Source of the DNA: Candidatus Accumulibacter contiguus | GTDB lineage: Bacteria > Pseudomonadota > Gammaproteobacteria > Burkholderiales > Rhodocyclaceae | Assembly (NCBI RefSeq): GCF_012940005.1 | Contig: NZ_SPMX01000037.1 | Span: 1 to 38,659, forward strand | Direction: 5' to 3' | DNA length: 38,659 nt | Shown here: piece by piece, positions 26,032 through 34,687 of the stretch | Numbering within the stretch: the first letter of the stretch is position 1 | How the letters are laid out: each line of letters starts with the position of its first letter | The notes under the pieces: generated by a model | Databases searched by the model: none | The model's input: the letters and a program-made list of their open reading frames with translations, nothing else | What the model was told of the DNA's origin: nothing | Program-made: the position numbers and the translations under genes

Positions 26032-26669
26032 TTGGCGTCAGTGGAAGGAACCAGCAAGGTCGGGGTGCCTGTCACGGTTGACGGAGCCGTTTCGACAGGC
26101 GTGAAGTTCCAGCGCGCCCAATCGGAGGAGAGGTTCCAGTCCCGGTTGGCCAGGGCGTTGACCTGAAAGGTCTTGGGCATTTGCGACAGGTCGAGACGCA
26201 TGCGCACCGCAGCGAGATAAGTCTGATCGGCCTTGACCGAGCCCTTGTCGAGTACCTGCCAGTTGCGCAAACGCGACAAAATCCGCTGCGCATCGTCGAG
26301 CGTGCTGAAACTCTGGTGCAAGGCACCACTGGACAAACGATACTGACGTGTCAGCGCGTGGTAGGAAAGCTGATAGGTTTGACTGCGGCTGATCACCTGT
26401 TCGTCCAGCCAATACCAGCGAGAACGGCTCAGTTCGAAATCGACGACAAAGTACAGGGTGATGCCCTTGGCTATTGCTTCGTCGAGTCGGGCATTGAGAT
26501 TGATGTTGAAGTCTGCAGCCAGCGTATAGCCGTCGTCGCCTGCGGAAAGGTTCGGGTTGCGGACGCTGATTTCGGCGGCCCGCGTGCCAGAGGAAACCAA
26601 TAGCAGCAGTAGTCCCAGGAACAGGGAGCTAGAGAGCTTTCCGTAACAAGGCATAAAAGAATCCGTCAT
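26028..26669 (-). CDS. DUF4390 exported protein
   Basis: A 213-residue protein with a signal peptide (to about residue 31, after ...SSGTRA). The mature part matches the DUF4390 family known from betaproteobacteria: IxVRNPNLSAGDDGYTLAADF, DFELSRSRWYWLDEQV, and the closing LANRDWNLSSDWARWNFTP. The function is not known; it is regularly found between rsmB and ntrY, so it may act with the NtrYX envelope sensor. Its start overlaps the end of rsmB by 41 bases. A second Met at residue 6 could also be used. Confidence 0.85.
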   Translation of the reverse strand: MTDSFMPCYGKLSSSLFLGLLLLLVSSGTRAAEISVRNPNLSAGDDGYTLAADFNINLNARLDEAIAKGITLYFVVDFELSRSRWYWLDEQVISRSQTYQLSYHALTRQYRLSSGALHQSFSTLDDAQRILSRLRNWQVLDKGSVKADQTYLAAVRMRLDLSQMPKTFQVNALANRDWNLSSDWARWNFTPVETAPSTVTGTPTLLVPSTDAK

Positions 26670-27993
26670 GTTCTTCCTGGGGCAGGAGTCTTTTTTCGGC
26701 CAGCCGCATGGCGGTTGGTTGGCGATAAAGGAAGGCGTCGATCTGCGCTTTATTCTCTTCAGGGAAAACCGAACAGGTCGCGTAGAGCAGCTTTCCGCCC
26801 GGTTTTAGCAGTGGCCAAAGCTTGTCAAGAATTTCGGTCTGGATGTGAGCGAAGCGTCTGATATCGCTCTCCCGGCGCAGGTACTTGATATCCGGGTGCC
26901 GACGCACCACTCCCGATGCCGAGCAGGGTACATCGGCAAGAATGGCGTCGAAAAACCGGCCATCCCACCACTGCTCGGTGGATCGGCAATCGGCCACCTG
27001 CACCGTTGCCTGCAGGCCAAGGCGCCGCAGGTTGTCCTCGATGAGGCGCGTGCGACTGCCGTCGATGTCGAGCGCCAGCAAGTCAATGTCTGCCACTTCG
27101 AGCAGATGCCCGGTTTTTCCGCCTGGCGCCGCACACGCGTCGAGCAGGCGCTGACCAGCGAGTGGTTCAAGGATCTGCACCGCACCCTGGGCGCCGACAT
27201 CCTGGATCGAAACCAGTCCGTCGGCGAAGCCCGGCAAGGCATCGACCGGGACAGGCTTGTCGAGGATCAGTGCATCGCCTCCCAGCGGCCGGGCCGACAA
27301 ACCTGCCTCTTGCAGGCGAGTCGAATAATCGCTCAGGGTGGCACGCCGACGATTGACGCGCAGGGTCATCGGTGGCTGGCTATTGCCGACCGTGACGATA
27401 TTCTGCCAATGATCCGGATAGGAACGCCGCAAGCGTGCCAGCCACCAGCCGGGGTGCTGTTGTGCAGCTTCGTCCTCTTCGAGCATGGCCGCATGCAGGG
27501 CCTCACGTTGACGCAGATAATTGCGCAACACGCCATTCACCAGGCCCTTGAAAGCGCCGCCCGCCAGTTCGCCGGCCGCAGCCACGGCCTGATCGACCAC
27601 CATGTATCCGGATTCGGGCCGAGTCTGCAAACGGTAAAGCGCTCCCAGCAGAAGTGCCTGCGCTTGCGGATGCGGCAGTGATCTTGCCAGCAGGCGCCGC
27701 AGAATGAACTCGCCACATCCGTACCAGCGCAAGCTGCCGTAAGCCACGTCCTGGGCCGCCGCACGGGCTGCTGGTGCCGTTTCGCCGAGGATGGTCAGCG
27801 CTTGCGTCAGGCTCTGTCCGGTGTGCACCAGAGCAATCACCCGCGCCGCCAGTGAAAGGCTCAGGGCCAGCGAATCCGGTGCGAGCGTGGATAGCGTCCG
27901 TCCGGCGAAGCGCGACGATGTGCCCTGGTCTGGAAGTGTCGGTTTGCGCACGCGCTGCGCGCGTGCCGTGGGCGAAGTAGATGAAGAAGGCAA
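26629..27993 (-). CDS. rsmB: 16S rRNA (cytosine-967-C5)-methyltransferase RsmB
   Basis: RsmB methylates C967 of 16S rRNA. 454 residues. An N-terminal NusB-like RNA-binding domain (residues ~45-180) is followed by a SAM-dependent domain with [15 protein letters not shown], the [17 protein letters not shown] motif (the release cysteine) and [11 protein letters not shown] (the nucleophile cysteine). The start is uncertain: TTG 27993 is the first possible codon after an in-frame stop, and GTG 27951 lies closer to the conserved region, which begins about 40 residues in. It heads the - strand cluster that runs through trkH and diverges from the cation-efflux gene. Confidence 0.92.
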   Translation of the reverse strand: MPSSSTSPTARAQRVRKPTLPDQGTSSRFAGRTLSTLAPDSLALSLSLAARVIALVHTGQSLTQALTILGETAPAARAAAQDVAYGSLRWYGCGEFILRRLLARSLPHPQAQALLLGALYRLQTRPESGYMVVDQAVAAAGELAGGAFKGLVNGVLRNYLRQREALHAAMLEEDEAAQQHPGWWLARLRRSYPDHWQNIVTVGNSQPPMTLRVNRRRATLSDYSTRLQEAGLSARPLGGDALILDKPVPVDALPGFADGLVSIQDVGAQGAVQILEPLAGQRLLDACAAPGGKTGHLLEVADIDLLALDIDGSRTRLIEDNLRRLGLQATVQVADCRSTEQWWDGRFFDAILADVPCSASGVVRRHPDIKYLRRESDIRRFAHIQTEILDKLWPLLKPGGKLLYATCSVFPEENKAQIDAFLYRQPTAMRLAEKRLLPQEEHDGFFYALLRKAL

Positions 27994-28082
27994 GGCCGGG
28001 ATTCATGGCGATTGAGGATCCATTGAGTGTAGCACGATGCCTGAGGATGGCGAGATGGTCGCTGGCAGACGATAATGCACAT

Positions 28083-28985
28083 ATGAAGAATGCGCACTCA
28101 CTCAAATCTTATGCGTGGCTGTCAATCGCTGCCGCTCTCGCCACACTTGCGCTGAAGGGAGTGGCTTGGCTGCTTACCGGTTCCGTCGGGCTGCTCTCGG
28201 ATGCCCTCGAATCGGTCGTGAATCTGGCCGGAGCGGCGATGGCGCTGGCAATGCTTACGGTCGCGGAACGGCCGGCAGATGAAGGACATGCTTTTGGCCA
28301 CGGCAAAGCCGAGTACTTCTCGAGTGGATTCGAAGGACTGCTGATCCTGATTGCTGCAGCGGCAATCGCCATTGCCGCGATTGAGCGCCTTCTGCATCCG
28401 CAGGAACTCGAGCAGATCGGGGTTGGGCTGATGGTATCGGTGCTGGCCTCTCTAATCAATCTTGTCGTCGGCCGCATTCTGCTGCTTGCCGGCCGGCGAC
28501 AGCGATCAATCACCCTCGAGGCCGATGCGCACCACCTGCTGACCGATGTCTGGACATCCGCAGGAGTGATCCTTGGCGTTGCCGGAGTGGCAGCCACGGG
28601 ATGGTTATGGCTCGACCCCGCACTGGCGCTGCTGGTCGCCAGCAATATCGTGTGGACTGCCTGGCGCCTGCTGCAACGTACGACCACGGGGCTGATGGAT
28701 GGCAGTCTTCCGCCGGAGCAGCACGCACTCGTACTCAACATCCTGGAGCGCTATCGTTCGCTGGGTATCGACTACCATGCCTTGCGGACCCGCGAGTCGG
28801 GTGCACGCCGCTTCGTCTCGCTGCATGTCCTCGTGCCGGGTGTGTGGACCATCGACCATGGTCATCAACTGCTTGAAGATATCGAACGCGAGATACGTCA
28901 AGCGCTGCCGCATACGTCGGTATTTACCCATCTCGAACCACTGGATGATCCAGCCTCACAGGACGATATCGGCCTTGACCGCTAG
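28083..28985 (+). CDS. cation diffusion facilitator family transporter (FieF-like)
   Basis: A divalent-metal/proton antiporter of 300 residues with six membrane helices and a cytoplasmic domain. The family metal site is visible: [14 protein letters not shown] in helix 2 (Asp40), the [14 protein letters not shown] loop, and His/Asp of [14 protein letters not shown] in helix 5. The C-terminal domain has the [21 protein letters not shown] block. Zn2+, Fe2+, Co2+ and similar ions are the usual substrates; exact choice is not clear. ATG 28083 gives the normal N-terminus. The next gene, a zinc-dependent nuclease, starts 7 bases on. Confidence 0.9.
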   Translation: MKNAHSLKSYAWLSIAAALATLALKGVAWLLTGSVGLLSDALESVVNLAGAAMALAMLTVAERPADEGHAFGHGKAEYFSSGFEGLLILIAAAAIAIAAIERLLHPQELEQIGVGLMVSVLASLINLVVGRILLLAGRRQRSITLEADAHHLLTDVWTSAGVILGVAGVAATGWLWLDPALALLVASNIVWTAWRLLQRTTTGLMDGSLPPEQHALVLNILERYRSLGIDYHALRTRESGARRFVSLHVLVPGVWTIDHGHQLLEDIEREIRQALPHTSVFTHLEPLDDPASQDDIGLDR

Positions 28986-28992
28986 ACAAACG

Positions 28993-29910
28993 ATGTCTGC
29001 GAGATTCTTCCGGCGGCTGTTGCTGCTGAGCTTGCTGTTGCTTCTGGCTGCTCCGACCTTGGCCTGGAATGCTGCCGGGCATCGGCTCAGTGCCCTGATT
29101 GCCTGGGAACGCCTGGAAGCGCCGACAAGAGATGCGGTGGCGGCACTGCTGCGGCAACACCCGGACTACGAGCGCTGGCAGTTGCGCGCCAATGGTGCTG
29201 ATCCCGACTTGACAGCCTTTCTCGAGGCCTCGACCTGGCCTGACGACATACGCCACGACAAGCGCTTCTATACCGCCGACAGAGAGGAGCCAACATCGAC
29301 CCAGCCAGGTTTCCCCGATATGGAACGGCGATTGAGCTGGCATTACGTCGATCGTCCCTTGGGTCCATCCGAAAATCTTCTGCCGTCGCCAGGCCTGATC
29401 GATCGCCAACTGGTGGCATTGGCCCAGACGGTCGGCGACCGGAAGGCGAAGCTCAGTGCGCGAGCCTACGCACTACCCTGGTTGATTCACCTGGTTGGTG
29501 ATGCCCATCAGCCGCTGCATGCTGCCAGCCGCTATGGCCCGGACGGACAAAGCGATCATGGCGGAAACAAGGTGACGATCAGCAATCCCTTGCATTTGCC
29601 TTCCTCGTCGACGAATCTGCACCGGTATTGGGACGACCTGCCGGGGCCACCCTGGCTGAACGGCCAAGGATTGCAGAGTGCCGCCATTGCATTGGTTGGC
29701 CACTTCGCGCCCGCTGCGGTAACGGCAACGTCAGAGCAATGGATTGATGAAAGCTGGCGGATTGCCAGCGAATACGCCTATCCACCGGTAATCGATGGCG
29801 TGCCAACGATTACCGCCGAATTTCACGAAAGTTCGCTGGCCATCGCAAAGCGCCGGGTCACCGAGGCCGGCTATCGTCTTGCCGAACTGCTGCGGCAGTT
29901 GTTGCGATAG
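28993..29910 (+). CDS. secreted S1/P1-type nuclease
   Basis: An exported phosphodiesterase of 305 residues that should cleave single-stranded nucleic acids with three zinc ions. A signal peptide ends at ...PTLA (residue 24), so Trp25 becomes the mature N-terminus, which in this family is itself a zinc ligand. His30 (AAGHR), the LIHLVGDAHQPLHAASRYG block and the GGNK motif are the other hallmark ligand regions, all present. It is uncommon in bacteria compared with fungi and plants. It is coupled to the upstream metal exporter and faces htpX across a parS site. Confidence 0.9.
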   Translation: MSARFFRRLLLLSLLLLLAAPTLAWNAAGHRLSALIAWERLEAPTRDAVAALLRQHPDYERWQLRANGADPDLTAFLEASTWPDDIRHDKRFYTADREEPTSTQPGFPDMERRLSWHYVDRPLGPSENLLPSPGLIDRQLVALAQTVGDRKAKLSARAYALPWLIHLVGDAHQPLHAASRYGPDGQSDHGGNKVTISNPLHLPSSSTNLHRYWDDLPGPPWLNGQGLQSAAIALVGHFAPAAVTATSEQWIDESWRIASEYAYPPVIDGVPTITAEFHESSLAIAKRRVTEAGYRLAELLRQLLR

Positions 29911-29936
29911 TGCGCATGCATGACGACGCCAGCCAA

Positions 29937-29952
29937 TGTTTCACGTGAAACA
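29937..29952. promoter_or_regulatory. parS site (ParB-binding palindrome)
   Basis: TGTTTCACGTGAAACA is a perfect 16-base palindrome and an exact match to the conserved bacterial parS sequence recognised by ParB/Spo0J for chromosome segregation. It lies in the gap between the convergent nuclease and htpX genes. Confidence 0.9.
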
Positions 29953-29997
29953 CGGCTGTCCTTGGACCTTAGCTGCGGGCCATGGCCCGCAGCCGTG
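29951..29997. terminator. nested hairpin at the end of htpX
   Basis: An outer stem CACGGCTG (29951-29958) with CAGCCGTG (29990-29997) encloses a perfect 20-base palindrome CTGCGGGCCATGGCCCGCAG (29973-29992); the two overlap, so they are alternative folds. It covers the htpX stop codon and adjoins parS. No T-run follows, so termination function is only plausible. Confidence 0.4.
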
Positions 29998-30817
29998 CCA
30001 CTCTTTCTTCGGTCGGCGGATGGGTGCTGAACAGACCAGCAATCGCACCGCCCGACAAGGGATTCATGATCATCATTTGAGCAGTTTCCGGGTGTGCCTC
30101 GGCCGCTGCCATCGGGATGCCGCGAGCGTAGGCGTCGATCTTGGCCAGGGCATCGGCGAGTGCCCTCGGATCACCACTGATTTCTGCGCCACCGCGATCG
30201 GCCTCAAACTCGCGCGCCCGGGAAATGGCCATCTGAATCAGCGAGGCAGCCAGTGGTGCGAGCAAGGCGACAAGAATGCCGGCCAGGGGATTGCTTGGAC
30301 GCCCTTCCGAATCACGACCGCCAAAAAATACCGCGAAATTGGCCAGGGCAGAAATGGCACCAGCCATGGTCGCTGAAATCGTCGAGATCAGAATGTCGCG
30401 GTGCCGAACATGCGCCAACTCATGCGCCATGACCCCACGGATCTCGCGTGCCGACAATAACTGGAGAATTCCCGTCGTTGCCGCGACCGCCGCGTTATCC
30501 GGGTTGCGACCGGTAGCAAAGGCGTTCGGCTGCGCCTCATCGATCAGGTAGACTTTCGGCATCGGCAGTGCTGCGCGCTGCGCAAGTTCCCTGACCATAC
30601 CGTAGAACTGCGGCGCCGAGCTTTCGTCGACCGCGCGCGCGTTGTACATCTTGAGCACCATCTGATCCGAGAACCAGTAGGCGAAGAAGTTCATCGCGCC
30701 GCCAAAGAGCAGCGCCAGCAGCATCCCTGTCTTGCCACCCATGAGCGCTCCGACAGAGCCGAACAGTGCCACAATCGCGGCCATCAGGATAGTCGTTTTC
30801 AGCCAGTTGCCGAGCAT
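29969..30817 (-). CDS. htpX: membrane zinc metalloprotease HtpX
   Basis: A heat-shock M48 metalloprotease of the inner membrane that removes damaged membrane proteins. 282 residues. Two N-terminal helices precede the active site HELAH in [13 protein letters not shown] (about residue 130), with a further glutamate ligand in [14 protein letters not shown] (about 205) and two more helices between. The closing [16 protein letters not shown] is typical. A strong AAGGAGG precedes ATG 30817. fmt ends 69 bases upstream on the same strand. Confidence 0.95.
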   Translation of the reverse strand: MLGNWLKTTILMAAIVALFGSVGALMGGKTGMLLALLFGGAMNFFAYWFSDQMVLKMYNARAVDESSAPQFYGMVRELAQRAALPMPKVYLIDEAQPNAFATGRNPDNAAVAATTGILQLLSAREIRGVMAHELAHVRHRDILISTISATMAGAISALANFAVFFGGRDSEGRPSNPLAGILVALLAPLAASLIQMAISRAREFEADRGGAEISGDPRALADALAKIDAYARGIPMAAAEAHPETAQMMIMNPLSGGAIAGLFSTHPPTEERVARLRAMARS

Positions 30818-30886
30818 CGCAGAGTCCTCCTTCCAGACAAGCTTGGTTCTCGTGTGAGCAGCTAGATGGGGAGTCGATGCCGCATT

Positions 30887-31813
30887 TCAAGCCGTGCTCA
30901 CCGCGCACCGGGAACCCTCCACAACCGGAGTGCCGGCCAGGAACTGTGCAGCGGAGAGCCGCCTGCCACCAGCCTTCTGCAATTCGGCGAGAAGCAGCGC
31001 CCCGTCAGCACAGGCCACGACGATGCCACTTCGCTGTGCAGCGAGAATCACCCCTGGCAGTCCGACGCCGGCAACCACTTCGGCACGCCAGACCTTGAGC
31101 ACACTGCCGTCGATTACACAGGTTGCGCCTGGAAAGGGGTTGAAGGCCCGCACCTGCCGTTCCAGTTGGGCTGCCGGTAGACGCCAGTCCAGAGCGGCTT
31201 CCGTCTTGCTGATCTTGGCGGCGTAGGTGATCCCTGTCTCCGGTTGTGGACGCGCCAGCAGTGGCAAGCGCGCCAACACCTCGACGATCAGCCTGGCGCC
31301 CTGCTCTGCCAGACGGTCATGCAGCGAAGATGCCGTATCGTCCTTGTTGATCGGCTGCCTTGCCGACAGCAGCAGCGGGCCGCTATCGAGCCCGGCGTCC
31401 ATCTGCATGATGCACACACCGGTTTCCCGGTCACCAGCAAGCAGCGCACGCTGCACCGGTGCGGCACCGCGCCAGCGTGGCAGCAACGAGGCATGAATAT
31501 TGATGCAACCGAAGGGGGGCATATCGAGTAATGCCTGCGGGAGAATCAGGCCATAAGCTGCGACGATGATCACTTCGGCAGTTACTGCGCGTATCCGCTC
31601 CTGCGCGATCGGGTCCCGCAGGGTCGGAGGCTGAAAGACCTCGATTCCCATCGCCTCTGCCAGTTGCTTGACTGGCGAAGCACGCAGTGCGAGACCACGC
31701 CCGGAAGCGCGATCCGGTTGGGTCAGCACCATCGCTACCTGATGTCCCGCTGCGATGATCGCCCGCAAGGCAAGTGCAGCGAACTCTGGCGTTCCGGCGA
31801 AGACGAGTTTCAC
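30887..31813 (-). CDS. fmt: methionyl-tRNA formyltransferase Fmt
   Basis: Fmt formylates initiator Met-tRNA using 10-formyl-tetrahydrofolate. 308 residues. The start [12 protein letters not shown], the folate-site block [20 protein letters not shown] and the later [11 protein letters not shown] are family hallmarks; a C-terminal OB-like tRNA-binding domain follows (RAFNPFPGA onward). GTG 31813 overlaps the def stop (GTGA), so fmt and def are translationally coupled, as in most bacteria. Confidence 0.95.
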   Translation of the reverse strand: MKLVFAGTPEFAALALRAIIAAGHQVAMVLTQPDRASGRGLALRASPVKQLAEAMGIEVFQPPTLRDPIAQERIRAVTAEVIIVAAYGLILPQALLDMPPFGCINIHASLLPRWRGAAPVQRALLAGDRETGVCIMQMDAGLDSGPLLLSARQPINKDDTASSLHDRLAEQGARLIVEVLARLPLLARPQPETGITYAAKISKTEAALDWRLPAAQLERQVRAFNPFPGATCVIDGSVLKVWRAEVVAGVGLPGVILAAQRSGIVVACADGALLLAELQKAGGRRLSAAQFLAGTPVVEGSRCAVSTA

Positions 31814-32313
31814 GCGGTGATTCTCGCCTGCTTGGCGAGCTTGTTCTTGATGCGCACCTGTTTCAGTTGCGACAGATGCTCGACAAAGACTCGTCCCCGT
31901 AGATGATCGATCTCGTGCTGCAGGCATATGGACAGCAACCCCACTGCATCGACAGTCTGTTCGTGTCCTTGCAGATCGAGATAGCGAACGACGACATGTT
32001 CAGCCCTCTCGACCTTGTCGTAAATTCCGGGCACCGACAGGCACCCTTCCTCACAGATCTGCAAGCCATCCTGCAGAATGATTTCCGGATTGACCAGGGT
32101 CAGCAACTGATCCCGGGTTTCTGAAGCATCAATGATAATGACGCGCTGGTGCACATCCACCTGTGTGGCAGCAAGGCCTATGCCTGGCGCCTCGTACATG
32201 GTCTCGGCCATGTCACGTGCCAAACGGCGAATACTGTCGTCCACCTGCTCAACGCGTGCAGCAAGTTTCTTCAGGCGTGGGTCGGGAAAACGAAGGATTG
32301 GTAGTAGAGACAT
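31810..32313 (-). CDS. def: peptide deformylase Def
   Basis: Def removes the N-formyl group from new proteins, using Fe2+ or another metal. 167 residues. All three motifs are intact: [16 protein letters not shown] (metal Cys) and QHEIDHLRG (two His ligands and catalytic Glu). ATG 32313 starts [14 protein letters not shown]. The frame is open upstream, but without similarity. It diverges from the LysM gene across 172 bases, in which no clear promoter could be picked out. Confidence 0.95.
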   Translation of the reverse strand: MSLLPILRFPDPRLKKLAARVEQVDDSIRRLARDMAETMYEAPGIGLAATQVDVHQRVIIIDASETRDQLLTLVNPEIILQDGLQICEEGCLSVPGIYDKVERAEHVVVRYLDLQGHEQTVDAVGLLSICLQHEIDHLRGRVFVEHLSQLKQVRIKNKLAKQARITA

Positions 32314-32485
32314 AAAATGCTTGATCGAAGAAGTAACTACGTGCAAAATCCGGCGCAGTGTCTTGACAATGCCGACGTCGTTGGCGCGACGCCAGCGATG
32401 ATTACGGCAGCAGACCGGGTAAACAACGGCGTGAGACAGAAATCTCGACCGGGAGTTCCCCAACCGCTCCTACGAGGATAACACG

Positions 32486-33502
32486 ATGATCCGCATTATG
32501 TCCGCGTTCATTCTGGCCATGCTCAGTGCGCTCTGTTGCGCCGCCGGGCAGGAAATCCAGTTGGCTGATGGTGCCCCAAGCCGCCATATCGTCGTGCCAG
32601 GTGACACCTTGTGGGACCTTGCCGGAAAATTCCTGAAAGATCCCTGGAGATGGCCGGAAGTCTGGCGGATGAACGATGAAGAGATCAAGAACCCGCACCG
32701 CATCTTCCCTGGCGATGTAATCGTTCTCGAACGCGATGCACAGGGCTCGCCACGCTTGAGTTTGCGGAGCACCCGCCTGGTACCGCAGATTTATTCGACG
32801 ATGATCAGGGAAGGAATCCCGGCGATCCCACCGAACGTCATCAGGCCATTTCTTTCTGACCCGCTGATTGTCGAAGTCGCCAGCCTCGACCGGGCTGCGC
32901 GCATTATCGCGACGCAGCAGGATCGGGTCTACATCGGCAATGGTGATCTTGCCTATGTTGCCGACGCCGATCCGTCCAGGCTGGACTGGCAGATCTATCG
33001 CAACGGCAAGCCGCTACAGGATCCCGTCAGTAAGGAGATCCTCGGTTACGAGGCTTTCTATCTCGGCACCGCAAGGCAGATCGAACCCGGCAAGTACGCG
33101 ACCTTTGAAGTGGTGACAATGAAGCAGGAGATCGGTCGCGGCGATCGCCTGCTGCCGACGATACGTCCTCCGCTGGTTGCTTACGTGCCACACAAACCCG
33201 ACTTTCAGGTCAATGGTCGAGTGATCTCCGTGTATGGCGGCGTCGACACAGCAGGCCGCGGCTCCATTGTCACGATCAACCGTGGCGTCAGGGACGGCAT
33301 CGAGATTGGGCATGTTCTGGCACTGGAGCGCAATCGTACGGTGGTCGAGCGCGATGAGAACGATACCAAGGTGATGATACCGATTCCCCCGGAACGGATT
33401 GGCTTGCTGTTCGTCTTCAGGACATTCGAACGTCTATCGTACGGCCTGGTGGTGCAATCGCAAAGTACCGTAGACGTCAACGACTTCGCCCGTACTCCCT
33501 AG
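32486..33502 (+). CDS. exported LysM peptidoglycan-binding protein
   Basis: A 338-residue exported protein. A signal peptide (about residues 1-21) is followed by one LysM domain (~33-83: HIVVPGDTLWDLAGKFLKDP ... NPHRIFPGDVI), which binds peptidoglycan. The rest has no enzyme motif I recognise and resembles the uncharacterised LysM proteins usually found before dprA in betaproteobacteria. The two cysteines near the signal end do not make a good lipobox. GAGGA precedes ATG 32486. dprA starts 2 bases after its stop, so they share a transcript. Confidence 0.88.
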   Translation: MIRIMSAFILAMLSALCCAAGQEIQLADGAPSRHIVVPGDTLWDLAGKFLKDPWRWPEVWRMNDEEIKNPHRIFPGDVIVLERDAQGSPRLSLRSTRLVPQIYSTMIREGIPAIPPNVIRPFLSDPLIVEVASLDRAARIIATQQDRVYIGNGDLAYVADADPSRLDWQIYRNGKPLQDPVSKEILGYEAFYLGTARQIEPGKYATFEVVTMKQEIGRGDRLLPTIRPPLVAYVPHKPDFQVNGRVISVYGGVDTAGRGSIVTINRGVRDGIEIGHVLALERNRTVVERDENDTKVMIPIPPERIGLLFVFRTFERLSYGLVVQSQSTVDVNDFARTP

Positions 33503-33504
33503 GA

Positions 33505-34620
33505 ATGAATGCGGCCGAGTCGTTGGCATACTGGCTACGACTGACGCTGATTCCTGGTATTGGCGGTGAGACCCAGCGCAAGCTGTTAACCGCATTCGGG
33601 CCTCCGGAAGCCGTCTTCAGTGCCGATCGCAGCGCCTTGCGACATGTCGTTGGTGAAAAAGCGGCAAACCTCTTGATCAACACGGATAATCAGGCCGGCG
33701 TCGAGGAAGCGCTTTGCTGGTCAGAGAAGCCCGGTCATCACCTGCTGTGCCTGGCCGACCCGGAATATCCCCAAGCTCTTCTGCAAATCCCCGACCCACC
33801 GACACTGGTCTACGTTCGCGGCCGTCTCGATCTGCTCAACACGGCGGCCTTGGCCATGATCGGTAGCCGCAACCCTACACCACAAGGGATCACGAACGCC
33901 GAGCGCTTTGCCGCCGCTCTTGCCGAGGCTCGCCTGACCATCACCAGCGGTCTTGCCTTGGGGATAGACGCTGCTGCTCATCGTGGCGCGCTGAAGGCTT
34001 CGGGCAATACCGTGGCATTCATCGGCACCGGAATTGATCGGCTCTACCCGGCCGCCAACCGGGATCTGGCATGTGAGATCGCGGCGAAAGGGACGATCAT
34101 TTCGGAGTTTCGGCTGGGGACTCCCCCCCTCGCGACCAACTTCCCTCGCCGCAATCGCCTGATCGCGGGCTTTTCGCGCGGCGCCCTGGTGGTCGAGGCA
34201 ACGATCGAAAGTGGCTCCCTGATCACCGCTCACCGAGCCGCCGAGCAGGGTCGTGAGGTCTTTGCCATTCCCGGATCGATTCACTCCCCGCAATCGCGCG
34301 GCTGCCATCAATTGATCAAACAGGGCGCAAAACTCGTCGAAACCGTTCAGGACGTACTCGACGAACTGCAGTGGGTGAGTGCTCCAGCCCAGCTCATGAC
34401 TCCGCCAGCGAACCATGACAAAGCCGACGGGCTGTTGCTGAACATGGGTTTCGATCCCTGTGCTCTGGACGATCTCGTAGAGCGCAGCGGCTTGACGGCT
34501 GAAGTCGTTTCGGTGATGCTGCTGCACTTGGAAATGAATGGCGAGGTCGGCAGTTTGCCTGGCGGTCGCTATCAACGCATTTCCCAAAACCGAGAGCCCC
34601 CCCTGACAGATTATTCCTGA
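33505..34620 (+). CDS. dprA: DNA-processing protein DprA
   Basis: DprA loads RecA on incoming single-stranded DNA during natural transformation. 371 residues. An N-terminal helical part is followed by the Rossmann-like core with AMIGSRNPTPQG (~118), SGLALGIDAAAHRGAL, FIGTGIDRLYPAANR and FPRRNRLIAGFSRGALVVEA, and a C-terminal winged-helix domain (~305-360). ATG 33505 starts 2 bases after the LysM stop. A hairpin follows the gene. The smg (DUF494) gene often found after dprA in relatives is absent. Confidence 0.94.
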   Translation: MNAAESLAYWLRLTLIPGIGGETQRKLLTAFGPPEAVFSADRSALRHVVGEKAANLLINTDNQAGVEEALCWSEKPGHHLLCLADPEYPQALLQIPDPPTLVYVRGRLDLLNTAALAMIGSRNPTPQGITNAERFAAALAEARLTITSGLALGIDAAAHRGALKASGNTVAFIGTGIDRLYPAANRDLACEIAAKGTIISEFRLGTPPLATNFPRRNRLIAGFSRGALVVEATIESGSLITAHRAAEQGREVFAIPGSIHSPQSRGCHQLIKQGAKLVETVQDVLDELQWVSAPAQLMTPPANHDKADGLLLNMGFDPCALDDLVERSGLTAEVVSVMLLHLEMNGEVGSLPGGRYQRISQNREPPLTDYS

Positions 34621-34622
34621 CC

Positions 34623-34646
34623 AGCGGACTGTACGGACAGTCCGCT
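34623..34646 (+). terminator. hairpin between dprA and topB
   Basis: AGCGGACTGT (34623-34632) pairs perfectly with ACAGTCCGCT (34637-34646) over a 4-base loop, 3 bases after the dprA stop. The sequence after it (GATTACTCCTTTC) is only weakly T-rich, so it could be a leaky terminator or an attenuator before topB. Confidence 0.5.
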
Positions 34647-34687
34647 GATTACTCCTTTCGCCACTCTCCCCGGCTGATGAAAACCAC

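Noticed and set aside
32205-32225. Third parS-like sequence around GTCACGTGCC
   Set aside because: Only the CACGTG core matches; the flanks do not fit the consensus.
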